Shown in pieces: positions 1-7,235 of a DNA stretch of 32,489 bases. The notes below the pieces were generated by a model that worked only from the letters and a program-made list of their open reading frames with translations, ran no database searches and had not been told where the DNA came from. Every line of letters begins with the position of its first letter. Position 1 is the stretch's first letter. The DNA comes from Anaerosoma sp034007245 (GTDB lineage Bacteria > Actinomycetota > Coriobacteriia > Anaerosomatales > Anaerosomataceae). A program made the translations under genes and the position numbers. The stretch covers positions 1 to 32,489 of the forward strand of contig JAVERH010000008.1 of the NCBI GenBank assembly GCA_034007245.1, given 5' to 3'.

Positions 1-838
1 CGAGAAGTGCAGCGTCCTCGGTACGCGCCGCGAGGATCTCCAAGAGCCGGTCCCGCTGCGTCGAGTGCTCGAGCGCGTGCACCGCCGCCAACGTCCGCTT
101 GCCCTCGGTGATGTCGCTCCGGAAATCCTTCTTGGTAGCCTCGCGAGTCCCGACCAGGTTGAGTACGTCGTCCTGGATCTGGAACGCGAGGCCGGCCGCC
201 ATCCCGAAGGACCTGAGAGCGGCGACCTGCTCATCGGTACCGCCACCGATGATCGCTCCGATCGCCAGTGGTATAGCACCCGAGTAGAACGCGGTCTTGT
301 GATTAGCCATCGTCAGGTAGTCCTGCACGGTGATATCGAACCTGTCGTCACGTGCCCAACCGATGTCGAGCGCCTGCCCCTCAATCGTGCGACTGGTCAT
401 ATCGACAAGCTCCTTGAGCACCCGGAGCTTCACCCCATCTTCGAGTCCCGGGTCGTTGACAACGGCACCAGTCACGAGAGAGAGCGCCAGATCACCGGAG
501 TTGATCGCGAGCGCATCGCCCTCAACCACGTGCAGGCACGGCTCACCACGTCGTGTCAGCGAGCTGTCCATGATGTCATCGTGGATGAGCGCCGCCGTGT
601 GGAAGTGCTCGATAGCCGCCGCAGACGCCCACGCCAGCCTGGTATCGCCGCCGACCGCCTCGGCAGCAAGCAGACAGATGAGCGGACGATGCCGCTTCCC
701 CGCGTTGCGCGTGTACTCCTTCAGCGGCTTGTAGAGATACCGCTTCATGTCCTCGTGCGTACCGTTGCCGAAAAAATCAGCAAGGTAGGAGTCGAACTTC
801 TTGGCGTTGCGCTTGAGGTAGAGCTCGAAAGCCGTCAT
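1..838 (-). CDS. Polyprenyl (isoprenyl) diphosphate synthase, 3' end beyond window
   Basis: Condenses isopentenyl diphosphate with allylic diphosphates to make the prenyl chains used for quinones, carriers or membrane lipids, in the cytoplasm. The 279 visible codons start at an ATG (836-838) just after a GGGAGG ribosome binding site and begin MTAFELYLKRNAKKFDSYLA. Residues 87-91 are the first Asp-rich motif, D-D-I-M-D, in the context LIHDDIMD. The second Asp-rich region is at about 223 (QIQDDVLNL). The GKRHRP motif for diphosphate binding lies near residue 47. The gene runs off the left edge, so about 40-60 C-terminal residues are missing and chain length cannot be judged. It has its own predicted promoter at 878-906 and lies in the same direction as the nitroreductase-fetAB group. 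Family assignment is secure; the product (farnesyl, geranylgeranyl or longer) is open. Confidence 0.9.
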   Translation of the reverse strand, partial: MTAFELYLKRNAKKFDSYLADFFGNGTHEDMKRYLYKPLKEYTRNAGKRHRPLICLLAAEAVGGDTRLAWASAAAIEHFHTAALIHDDIMDSSLTRRGEPCLHVVEGDALAINSGDLALSLVTGAVVNDPGLEDGVKLRVLKELVDMTSRTIEGQALDIGWARDDRFDITVQDYLTMANHKTAFYSGAIPLAIGAIIGGGTDEQVAALRSFGMAAGLAFQIQDDVLNLVGTREATKKDFRSDITEGKRTLAAVHALEHSTQRDRLLEILAARTEDAALL

Positions 839-852
839 GACCCTCCCGACAG

Positions 853-869
853 CCGTGGCTGGTCCACGG
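853..869 (-). promoter_or_regulatory. Perfect 6-bp hairpin in the polyprenyl synthase leader
   Basis: CCGTGG and CCACGG flank a 5-base loop, placed between the predicted transcription start (about 871) and the start codon. It partly overlaps a direct repeat of GTGGACC. It may stabilise the mRNA 5' end or be an operator; function unknown. Confidence 0.3.
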
Positions 870-877
870 TCCACGAT

Positions 878-906
878 AGTGTAGGGTCCCATCCTCGTCG
901 GGGCAA
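878..906 (-). promoter_or_regulatory. Predicted sigma70-type promoter of the polyprenyl synthase
   Basis: On the minus strand, TTGCCC (901-906) and TACACT (878-883) are separated by exactly 17 bases, about 40 bases upstream of the ATG at 838. The same -10 hexamer occurs in the predicted mfd promoter. Seen by eye only; no transcript evidence. Confidence 0.45.
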
Positions 907-952
907 CCTCGACGGAATAGCCTCCTGCTCTGGGGATACGACACACAGCGGG

Positions 953-1798
953 TCAGTCCTTGTGACCATTCGACCCTTCTTGGATCGCCGCACCGACATC
1001 CTCACGGATGCCCTTCTCTAGATACACGCCATCGGCGCTGAAGCGGCGCCGGAATGTGAGCATCACGCCAGTCACCGAGCCGACGGCCGTAGCTGCTGCG
1101 ACCATCAACATCACCACGATCTGGTAGCCACTTGCAGCAAGAGGATCGGCACCGGCGAGGATCTGCCCGGTCATCATCCCCGGGATGAATACGATCCCTG
1201 CGGCAGCCATCGAGTTGATCGTGGGGATGAGCGCCGCCGAGATCGCCTTCCGGACGCTCGGCGCCGCAGCCTCCCAGGGCGTCGCGCCGAGTGCCACGAA
1301 TGCCACGAGCTCCTCGGCGCGCGAGTCCAGATCGGCGAACACCCGCTCGAGGGCGAGTGCGATGCCGGTCATCGAGTTACCCAACACCATGCCGGCAAGC
1401 GGGATGACGTACTGCGCCCGATACCACGGCTCCACCTGCACCACGAGACCGGTCACCGCAAACGTCACGATAAATCCGGTGAGCGCCATCGACACCGCCG
1501 AGCTGCTGAACACACCCGGCGGTGCGTCGGGAGCCCGCCTCACGATGGTGCGCGCAGCCGCGAGCACCATCACCACCATCATGCCGAGCACCAGCCAGGG
1601 GCTGTCGATGCTGAAGACCCACCGAAGCGTCAGACCGAGGATGAAGAGCTGCACGTACGTGCGTACCGTGGCAATCGCGAGGTCCTTCTCGATGCCGAGA
1701 GAGAGACGTATCGATATCAGCCCGACGAATACCATGAAGCCCGCCGCCAGCAACAACTGGGGCCAGCCGATCGCCACGACGCCGGCAGTCTCAGTCAC
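953..1798 (-). CDS. fetB: FetB-like (UPF0014) ABC transporter permease
   Basis: Membrane subunit of a two-component ABC exporter; the characterised E. coli FetAB helps export iron and protects against oxidative stress. I place the start at a GTG (1796-1798) that overlaps the stop of the ATPase gene by 8 bases, giving 281 residues beginning VTETAGVVAIGWPQLL. A longer frame reaches back to 2002, but its extra N-terminus is antisense-like low-complexity sequence lying within the ATPase gene, so I reject it. The protein is almost entirely hydrophobic, with several predicted membrane segments and the family-typical stretches RTYVQLFILGLTLRWVF and PLAGMVLGNSMTGIALALER, then FIPGMMTGQILAG. The tail is short and polar. 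Family is secure; iron as substrate is inferred from homologues. Confidence 0.85.
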   Translation of the reverse strand: MTETAGVVAIGWPQLLLAAGFMVFVGLISIRLSLGIEKDLAIATVRTYVQLFILGLTLRWVFSIDSPWLVLGMMVVMVLAAARTIVRRAPDAPPGVFSSSAVSMALTGFIVTFAVTGLVVQVEPWYRAQYVIPLAGMVLGNSMTGIALALERVFADLDSRAEELVAFVALGATPWEAAAPSVRKAISAALIPTINSMAAAGIVFIPGMMTGQILAGADPLAASGYQIVVMLMVAAATAVGSVTGVMLTFRRRFSADGVYLEKGIREDVGAAIQEGSNGHKD

Positions 1799-2471
1799 TG
1801 TCGCCCACCCCGCGAAGCCGTCCTGCCGACAGGCGCAGTCGCCGCGCAGACACTGCATCCGGCCGCTGATGACGCACCCGCACGACCGCGCCACCTCTGG
1901 CGAACTGCTCGGTGAGTGCCGCGACCTGCGCCGCCGAGGCAGCGTCGAGAGCCGCATCGGGCTCATCGAGCAAGAGTACGTCGGGCGCGGTGAGCACCAC
2001 ACGGAGAAGCGCCACGCGCGCCGCCTGCCCCATGGAGAGCTTCACCGCCTCCCGATCGAGTGCGATATCGTCAAGGCCGACGCGATCGAGCGCGGCGCGC
2101 AACTCATCGTCGTCGGGGGGCGTGGCCTCGGCGCGCACCTTGAGCGTCCACGGCTCCAGTAGGTTGCGGCGCACATCCCCCGCGAGGATCACCGGTCGCT
2201 GCGGCACCAGCGCGATGCGCGTCCGCCACTCTCGAGACCCGATCTCATCGGGCGTGAGATCGTCCAGTCGCAACTCGCCCGAAGTCCCGGGCTGCATGAG
2301 TGCGAGCGCCCGGAGCAAAGTGGTCTTTCCGGAACCGGACGGTCCGGAGATGTCTACGACCTCACCCCGGTCGACCGTGAGGTCAACGCCATCGAGCACC
2401 GTGAATGGCCCTGTGTCACCATGCCGCACGAAGCGCAGGGCGTGCGCCTCGAACAGAGCACCATTCACCAT
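1791..2471 (-). CDS. fetA: FetA-like ABC transporter ATP-binding protein
   Basis: ATPase subunit that powers the neighbouring FetB-like permease on the cytoplasmic face. The 226 residues carry Walker A GPSGSGKTT at 43-51, a Q-loop VPQRP near 89-93, the ABC signature LSMGQ at 145-149 and Walker B VLLLDEP at about 165-171. The usual switch His is probably the H in RVRHQRPD. The ATG overlaps the nitroreductase stop (ATGGTGA), and its own stop overlaps the permease GTG, so the three genes are likely translationally coupled. The short, compact form with no accessory domain fits the FetA/YbbL family. Assignment rests on motifs plus the adjacent UPF0014 permease; the substrate is not proven. Confidence 0.85.
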   Translation of the reverse strand: MVNGALFEAHALRFVRHGDTGPFTVLDGVDLTVDRGEVVDISGPSGSGKTTLLRALALMQPGTSGELRLDDLTPDEIGSREWRTRIALVPQRPVILAGDVRRNLLEPWTLKVRAEATPPDDDELRAALDRVGLDDIALDREAVKLSMGQAARVALLRVVLTAPDVLLLDEPDAALDAASAAQVAALTEQFARGGAVVRVRHQRPDAVSARRLRLSAGRLRGVGDSD

Positions 2472-2974
2472 AGGTTCCGATGCACCCGATCGGCCTGATA
2501 GCGATCGACTGACGGCTTGTGCTCGTCAGGATGTCCCACAGCGATCACGCACAGCGGCTCCACGCCCTCGGGCAGATCGAGCACCGCCCGTAGGGGCTCC
2601 ACGCGCTCCATCTTGGGCCAAAAGCCGAGCCATACCGCGCCGAGACCGAGCGCATGGATCGCGAGCAACGCATTCTCCACAGCGGCCGAGCAGTCCTGCT
2701 GCCACATCATGGAATATCGCATGTCCCGCGTGTCGGCACATATGGCGATCGCGAGCGGTGCCTTGAGCAGCATGGATCCATACTGCGTCGTCTCGGCCCA
2801 CTTCGCGAGTCGCTCCCGATCATCGGTCACCACGAAGTGCCACGGCTGCTGGTTACCTGCTGAAGGCGCAGCCATAGCAGCGTGCAGGATCGCCTCCAGG
2901 TCGGAATCCGCTACCGGCTCCTCGGTATACGCGCGGATGGAACGGCGCGTAAGGATCGCCTCTATAGTATCCAC
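2465..2974 (-). CDS. Nitroreductase-family FMN oxidoreductase
   Basis: Small flavin enzyme of the nitroreductase superfamily, using NAD(P)H to reduce nitro compounds, quinones or flavins. It has 169 residues. The N-terminal R-R-S-I-R at 10-14 and PSAGNQQPWHF at about 37-47 are the FMN-binding signatures; the stretch WQQDCSAAVENALLAIHALGLGAVWLGFW is the family's central helix and flavin contact. The start is a GTG (2972-2974) with an excellent AGGAGG six bases upstream. It overlaps fetA by 7 bases, which suggests co-expression with an exporter linked to iron or redox stress. The 42-codon Cys-rich ORF overlaps its start. Physiological substrate cannot be told from sequence. Confidence 0.9.
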   Translation of the reverse strand: MDTIEAILTRRSIRAYTEEPVADSDLEAILHAAMAAPSAGNQQPWHFVVTDDRERLAKWAETTQYGSMLLKAPLAIAICADTRDMRYSMMWQQDCSAAVENALLAIHALGLGAVWLGFWPKMERVEPLRAVLDLPEGVEPLCVIAVGHPDEHKPSVDRYQADRVHRNLW

Positions 2975-3090
2975 GTCAGTCCTCCTCTGGTCGCCTTCTG
3001 CGCTCGGATGCAGCCCTCTTCATCACACGCGAGTCCGAGGCTACGGACCGTACAACTGAGTTCGCATTCTCTCATCGCGCACTCCTTCAT
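2962..3090 (-). CDS. Small Cys-rich hypothetical protein (42 aa)
   Basis: I do not recognise a family. The ORF begins at an ATG (3088-3090) preceded by GGGGAG with a 6-base gap, and reads MKECAMRECELSCTVRSLGL then ACDEEGCIRAQKATRGGLTW and IL. Its five cysteines at 4, 9, 13, 22 and 27 have the spacing C-x4-C-x3-C-x8-C-x4-C, which would suit zinc or an iron-sulfur cluster. A second in-frame ATG two codons after Cys4 also has a GGAG upstream. The 3' end overlaps the nitroreductase start by 13 bases, so translational coupling is likely. It sits directly downstream of tRNA-Sec. Real-gene evidence is the ribosome binding site, the coupling and the Cys pattern; no homology check was possible. Confidence 0.45.
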   Translation of the reverse strand: MKECAMRECELSCTVRSLGLACDEEGCIRAQKATRGGLTWIL

Positions 3091-3153
3091 CGATGACTCC
3101 CCGAATGAGAGGAACGACTGCGAGAGGCCACCGGGGGGCCCGTTGAGGGTATA

Positions 3154-3250
3154 TGGCGGAGGTGCGTGCGAATCGAACACACCCAGGACGCTCTTCACGC
3201 CCCACTACGGTTTTGAAGACCGCGGGAGCCACCAGGCCCCATCCACCTCC
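3154..3250 (-). tRNA. selC: tRNA-Sec (anticodon UCA), selC
   Basis: This 97-nt tRNA delivers selenocysteine at UGA codons. Its structure is diagnostic: acceptor stem GGAGGTG paired with CACCTCC, a 6-bp D stem (GGGGCC/GGCTCC) with a 4-base loop, an anticodon arm with loop CTTCAAA (anticodon TCA), a long variable arm (GGGGCG/CGTCCT), a 5-bp T stem (GTGTG/CGCAC), discriminator G and encoded CCA. The eighth acceptor position, normally paired in bacterial tRNA-Sec, reads G opposite G. It lies 44 bases after the FG-GAP gene and 63 bases before the Cys-rich ORF, all in the same direction. SelA charges its Ser with selenium and SelB carries it; both genes lie about 2-5 kb away. Confidence 0.95.
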
Positions 3251-3257
3251 AGGGGGT

Positions 3258-3286
3258 ATTCTCCTGGGGCGCGCGACAAATGGCAA
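3258..3286 (-). promoter_or_regulatory. Predicted promoter of tRNA-Sec
   Basis: TTGCCA (3281-3286) and GAGAAT (3258-3263) are 17 bases apart on the minus strand, and the -10 ends 7 bases before the first base of the tRNA. This would place transcription start at or next to the mature 5' end. The -10 is only a 4 of 6 match. Confidence 0.4.
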
Positions 3287-3294
3287 CCCAAATA

Positions 3295-5205
3295 TCAGCC
3301 GTTCCCTCTGCGAAGCGCCGCGAGACGCTCAAATGCCTCTTGTCCCCACTGGATGGTCGCCCAGACTGCGACTCCAGCGGCGGCAAGTCCGCCCAACACC
3401 GGCAGCAGCAACTCCCGAAAGCCGCCGCCCGGAACATCATCCGGGCCGGACGCCGCCTCAACGGTCTTCGGAGTCGCCGCAGGACTCGAGGAAGTCACGC
3501 TTGCCGATGAGGCCACCGGGGCGATCGCCGTCGCCTCGGCGGACTCTTCACGTACCATGACCTGAGGAGTCTTGGACCCGCTGGACCCACTCAGTACGGG
3601 TTGGACGATCGTGACAACGGGCGGGGCCAGCGGCATGACATCGACACGTCTGACGGTGATGGTGACGATTGCAGCGACAGATAAGCTCCTACCGTCCGAG
3701 GCTTTGTACATGAAGGAGTCGACACCGTTGAAACCGGCATCGGGCATGTAGATGAACGAGCCGTCAGCGGCAAGAGTGAGCGTGCCATGCCCTACATCGG
3801 CATCCAGCACAGCAGTGATCGGATCCCCGTCGGCATCGGAGTCATTGCCAAGCACGCCGGGTGCCGGAACCGTGAGCTGCGTGCCCTCATCGGTCGTGTA
3901 ACCACCCGTCGTCTGTGCGAAGTAAGCCGAGCCGGAGTCCTTGCCCTTGTCGTCGCCTCCGTACGCCCCGACGATGACGGTGTTACCGTCGATGTCGACC
4001 GAGGCGCCGAACCAGTGGTCGGGCACACTATCGGGAGCAGTGAGCTTGCGCTGATCCTCCCAAGTCGTGCCGGAGCGGACGAACACGTAGGCCGAGCCGG
4101 AGTTAGTACCCTTGTCGTCATCGAGGCACGCGCCGACGATGGCAGTGTCGCCGTCGATGGCGACCGAGGTGCCGAACCAGTGGTCGGGCGCGCCGTCGGC
4201 AGCGATGAGCTTGCGCTGCTGTATCCACCGCTCACCAACACGGACGAACACGTAGGCCGAGCCGGAGTCGGTACCCTTATCGTCATCGAAGCGTGCCCCG
4301 ACGATGGCGGTGCCGCCATCGATGGCGACCGAACTGCCGAACTCATCGTCGGCCAAGCCGTCGACAGCGGTGAGCTTGCGCCGCTGTGTCCACTGTTCAC
4401 CAGCACGGACGAACACGTAGGCCGAGCCGGAGTTAGTACCCTTGTCGTCATCGAAGCGCGCTGCAACGATGACAGTGCCACCGTCGATAGCGATCGAGGT
4501 GCCGAACTTGAGGCCGGCGACGCCGTCGGTGGCGATGAGCTTGCACTGCTCTTCCCACTCTGCACGGGAGCGGACGAACACGTAGGCCGAGCCGGAGTCG
4601 GTACCCTTATCGTCATCGAGGAGCGCCCCGGCGATGGCAGTGTCGCCGTCGATGGCGACCGAGTAGCCGAACCGGTCGCCATCCGAGCCATCGAGGGCGG
4701 TGAGCTTCTGCTGAAGCTCCCAGGTCGTGTCGGAGCGGACGAACACGTAGGCCGAGCCGGAGTTGTTGCCCATCTCACTCTCGTCGGGCGCCCCGACGAT
4801 GACGGCGTCGCCGTCGATGGCGACCGAGTAGCCAAAGTGGTCGGTATCCTTGCCATCATAGGCGGTGAGCTTCTGCTGCTCTTCCCACTCTGCGCCAGAG
4901 CGGACGAACACATAGGCCGAACCGCAGGTGTTGCCCACTTCGCCCTCGTAGTACGCCCCGACGACCGCGGTGTCACCGTCGATGGCGACTGCGGTGCCGA
5001 AGCGATCGCCCTTCACGCCATCGCTCGCGAGCACCTTGCGCAATGCCGTCTCGAGTGCGGGATCATCAAGCGCCACCGGCGCGCTGTTGTCCTCGGCGAA
5101 TGCGAGTGGCGCCACCTGCGTCAACGCTACTGCAAGAAGCAGCACAAGACTGAGTGAGAAAATACCTCCGGCGTTGCGACGTACCCCCATGACATGGTCT
5201 CCCAT
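3295..5205 (-). CDS. Exported, membrane-anchored protein with seven FG-GAP repeats and a cadherin-like domain
   Basis: A 636-residue surface protein of unknown ligand. The start ATG (5203-5205) has GGAG six bases upstream; a second Met at 6 is possible. Residues 1-37 form a signal peptide (hydrophobic SLSLVLLLAVAL, cleavage after AFA). Seven FG-GAP-type units follow (about 46-430), each with an FG-x-S-V-A-I-D-G-D core and a G-S-A-Y-V-F-V-R strand. They are exactly 55 residues apart, as expected for a seven-bladed propeller like the integrin alpha head. Next is a cadherin-like/Ig module (about 434-522, VLGNDSDADGDPITAVL), a Ser/Ala/Pro linker, a membrane helix (599-620) and a basic tail. No LPXTG motif is seen. 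It probably serves adhesion or carbohydrate binding; this is inferred from domains. It lies between selB and selC with no obvious link to them. Confidence 0.85.
   Translation of the reverse strand: MGDHVMGVRRNAGGIFSLSLVLLLAVALTQVAPLAFAEDNSAPVALDDPALETALRKVLASDGVKGDRFGTAVAIDGDTAVVGAYYEGEVGNTCGSAYVFVRSGAEWEEQQKLTAYDGKDTDHFGYSVAIDGDAVIVGAPDESEMGNNSGSAYVFVRSDTTWELQQKLTALDGSDGDRFGYSVAIDGDTAIAGALLDDDKGTDSGSAYVFVRSRAEWEEQCKLIATDGVAGLKFGTSIAIDGGTVIVAARFDDDKGTNSGSAYVFVRAGEQWTQRRKLTAVDGLADDEFGSSVAIDGGTAIVGARFDDDKGTDSGSAYVFVRVGERWIQQRKLIAADGAPDHWFGTSVAIDGDTAIVGACLDDDKGTNSGSAYVFVRSGTTWEDQRKLTAPDSVPDHWFGASVDIDGNTVIVGAYGGDDKGKDSGSAYFAQTTGGYTTDEGTQLTVPAPGVLGNDSDADGDPITAVLDADVGHGTLTLAADGSFIYMPDAGFNGVDSFMYKASDGRSLSVAAIVTITVRRVDVMPLAPPVVTIVQPVLSGSSGSKTPQVMVREESAEATAIAPVASSASVTSSSPAATPKTVEAASGPDDVPGGGFRELLLPVLGGLAAAGVAVWATIQWGQEAFERLAALRRGNG
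3916..5070 (-). repeat. Seven 165-bp in-frame tandem repeats (FG-GAP units)
   Basis: The segment beginning gaacacgtaggccgagccgg recurs at 4081, 4246, 4411, 4576, 4741 and, with small changes, 4906 and 3916: a constant step of 165 bases. The inner copies are highly similar at DNA level, the outer two diverged, a pattern typical of unequal recombination within a coding sequence. Confidence 0.9.
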
Positions 5206-5330
5206 ACTTCGCTCCGCGTTAGCAGGCGAACCGAAGACTGCACCATCGATTTTCCCCAGGCGATACTAGCACGATGAATACACCACAAGAAATACTCACT
5301 CACGGGAAAGACCCGCCCCTGGCGTGACTA

Positions 5331-7232
5331 CTATCCGCGCGGGCCGAGCACGCGGATATCACCATCCCGCTTGGTTATCCCCTGCTGATCGAAGTGCTCG
5401 AGCAGCGGGAGGATGAACTTACGACTCGACCCCACGAGGTCACGCGCATCCTTGGCCAGGATCGTACCGTGCTCCCTCAGGTGCGCCACGATCTTCGCGC
5501 GCGCGTCTTCCACCGCTTCCGCATCGAAGTGCAGATCCGAGCTGAGCCGGAGCAGCTTGCCATCGGCAGCAAGACGACCGAGCACCTTGCGCGCAAGGCC
5601 GGGATCGACCCCCGCCTCGGCCGCGAGCTCAGCGGTCGCGAACGGCGCGAGTCCCTGGGTCTTGAGGAGCGCGCCGAGCTTCTCGGCAGCCTCCCCCTCA
5701 GCAGCAAGCGCCGTGGACGCCGCCCGGGGATGGCGTGCCTCCCCACCGACGAGCACGATGGAACCGCGCTGCACGGCGATCTCCAGCAGTGCGTCGAACA
5801 CCTTCGGCTCGAGACGACGATCCACGCGATCGCGAAGCGCACCCACGGCCAGGCCCGTGGCGCGGGAGTCGGCGTCGTGGTGTGCGAGCAGCTCGCGCTC
5901 AGCAGCCTGGAGAAGCGCCTCTTGTGCCTCGCCGACGACGAAGTACGTCTCCCCGCCGACCTTGAGACGTTCGAGAGAAGCGCGATTGAGGTCATCGGCG
6001 ACCTGCGGTCGCGGGACGCCGATGGCGGATGCCACCTGTGCGGAAGTCATCGGGATGGCGCGACTTGCAAGGAGTCCGAGTGCCGCTCCCGAGAGATCGT
6101 GTGCCAGTAGAGCGTCGAGCAGCTCGCGCTCATGGGCCTTCAGCGTGGTGCGTCGCGGCGGCAGCACGTCGAGCACGGTACCACCACCGATCGTCCACAT
6201 CGGCGAATACGACCGGATGATGAAGCGGTCGTCGTAACGCGGCGACAGCGGCTCCTCCAGGCGTATCTGTGCAAGCGAGCTCTCTCCCGGTTGCAGCTGT
6301 GCCGCACCCATGAGCAGCACCCGGCCGAGCACCTCGCGCGTGCCGTGATGCACGTGCACGCGCGCGCCGGTCTCGAACGGCTTCTCCTCACTCGCAAGGT
6401 AGGTGACCCGCGCGTCGAAGCGATCCGTGACGGTCAGTGTCCCCGGCTCGGCTACGATGTCACCCCGCGAGATCTCGTCGGTATCGAGACCCACGATATT
6501 CAGCGCGACACGGTTACCGGCTACGGCCTTCTCAGCCTGCATACCATGCATCTGCACCGAGCGTATGCGACCTCGCTTGCCGCTCGGCATGAGTTCAACC
6601 TGATCGTCGCGCTTGGCCACGCCACTCCACAGCGTGCCGGTCACGACCGTGCCCGCACCCGAAATGGTGAACACACGGTCCACCGGCAGGCGGAGCGGAA
6701 GATTGGAGTGGCGCGCCTCGGCCTCGGAGGCCACCTCATCGATCGTGGCGAGCAGTTCGGGGATGCCGGTGCCGCTACGAGCGCTCACGGGCACGATCGG
6801 CGCATCGGCGATGCTCGTTCCTGCGATGAGCGCACGAACGTCCTCGGCTACCAGCTCGATCCAGTCGGCGTCGGCGAGATCGGCCTTGGTGATGGCCACG
6901 ACACCGCGCGGGATGCCAAGCAGGTCGATGATCGCGAGGTGCTCGCGCGTCTGCGGCATCACGCCGTCATCGGCGGCCACTACGAGCATCACTACATCGA
7001 TGCCGGTGGCGCCGGCTACCATCTGGCGTACGAACCGCTCGTGCCCGGGGACGTCGACGACACCCATCGTCCGCCCACTCGGCAGGCCGAGCTGCGCGAA
7101 TCCCAGCTCGATGGTGATGCCGCGTTCCTTCTCCTCGGCAAGACGGTCGGGATCGACCCCGGTGATCGCCTTGACGAGCGTGGATTTGCCGTGGTCGATG
7201 TGACCGGCCGTGCCAAGTACGAGGGATGGCAC
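5331..7232 (-). CDS. selB: Selenocysteine-specific elongation factor SelB
   Basis: GTPase that binds Sec-tRNA and the SECIS hairpin to insert Sec at UGA on the ribosome. In 633 residues it shows G1 GHIDHGKST (10-18), G3 DVPGHE (60-65), G4 TKAD (115-118) and the effector region ERGITIELGFA. EF-Tu-like domains 2 and 3 follow (RVFTISGAGTVVTGTLWSG; RLEEPLSPRYDDRFIIRSYSP). The C-terminal half, from about 360, is helix-rich and fits the winged-helix repeats that bind the SECIS, ending with VGSSRKFILPLLEHFDQQGITKR. Length is normal for the family. The GTG start (7230-7232) lies 3 bases after the selA stop, with GGGAGG inside the end of selA, so the pair is translated as an operon. Assignment is secure. 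Confidence 0.97.
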   Translation of the reverse strand: MPSLVLGTAGHIDHGKSTLVKAITGVDPDRLAEEKERGITIELGFAQLGLPSGRTMGVVDVPGHERFVRQMVAGATGIDVVMLVVAADDGVMPQTREHLAIIDLLGIPRGVVAITKADLADADWIELVAEDVRALIAGTSIADAPIVPVSARSGTGIPELLATIDEVASEAEARHSNLPLRLPVDRVFTISGAGTVVTGTLWSGVAKRDDQVELMPSGKRGRIRSVQMHGMQAEKAVAGNRVALNIVGLDTDEISRGDIVAEPGTLTVTDRFDARVTYLASEEKPFETGARVHVHHGTREVLGRVLLMGAAQLQPGESSLAQIRLEEPLSPRYDDRFIIRSYSPMWTIGGGTVLDVLPPRRTTLKAHERELLDALLAHDLSGAALGLLASRAIPMTSAQVASAIGVPRPQVADDLNRASLERLKVGGETYFVVGEAQEALLQAAERELLAHHDADSRATGLAVGALRDRVDRRLEPKVFDALLEIAVQRGSIVLVGGEARHPRAASTALAAEGEAAEKLGALLKTQGLAPFATAELAAEAGVDPGLARKVLGRLAADGKLLRLSSDLHFDAEAVEDARAKIVAHLREHGTILAKDARDLVGSSRKFILPLLEHFDQQGITKRDGDIRVLGPRG

Positions 7233-7235
7233 GAG

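Noticed and set aside
3916..5070. Regular 165-bp repeats considered as a CRISPR or satellite array
   Set aside because: The unit is 55 codons in frame, encodes FG-GAP blades, and has no short repeat/unique spacer pattern.
3787..5157. 456-codon open frame on the plus strand opposite the FG-GAP gene, with repeated DEHVGRAGV units
   Set aside because: It mirrors the 165-bp coding repeats of the minus-strand gene, lacks a ribosome binding site, and its repeats are a by-product of the real protein's codons. The minus frame has a signal peptide and known domains.
5206..5330. Possible riboswitch or terminator between selB and the FG-GAP gene
   Set aside because: Only a short CGGG/CCCG stem and a poor extended -10 are visible; nothing strong enough to call.
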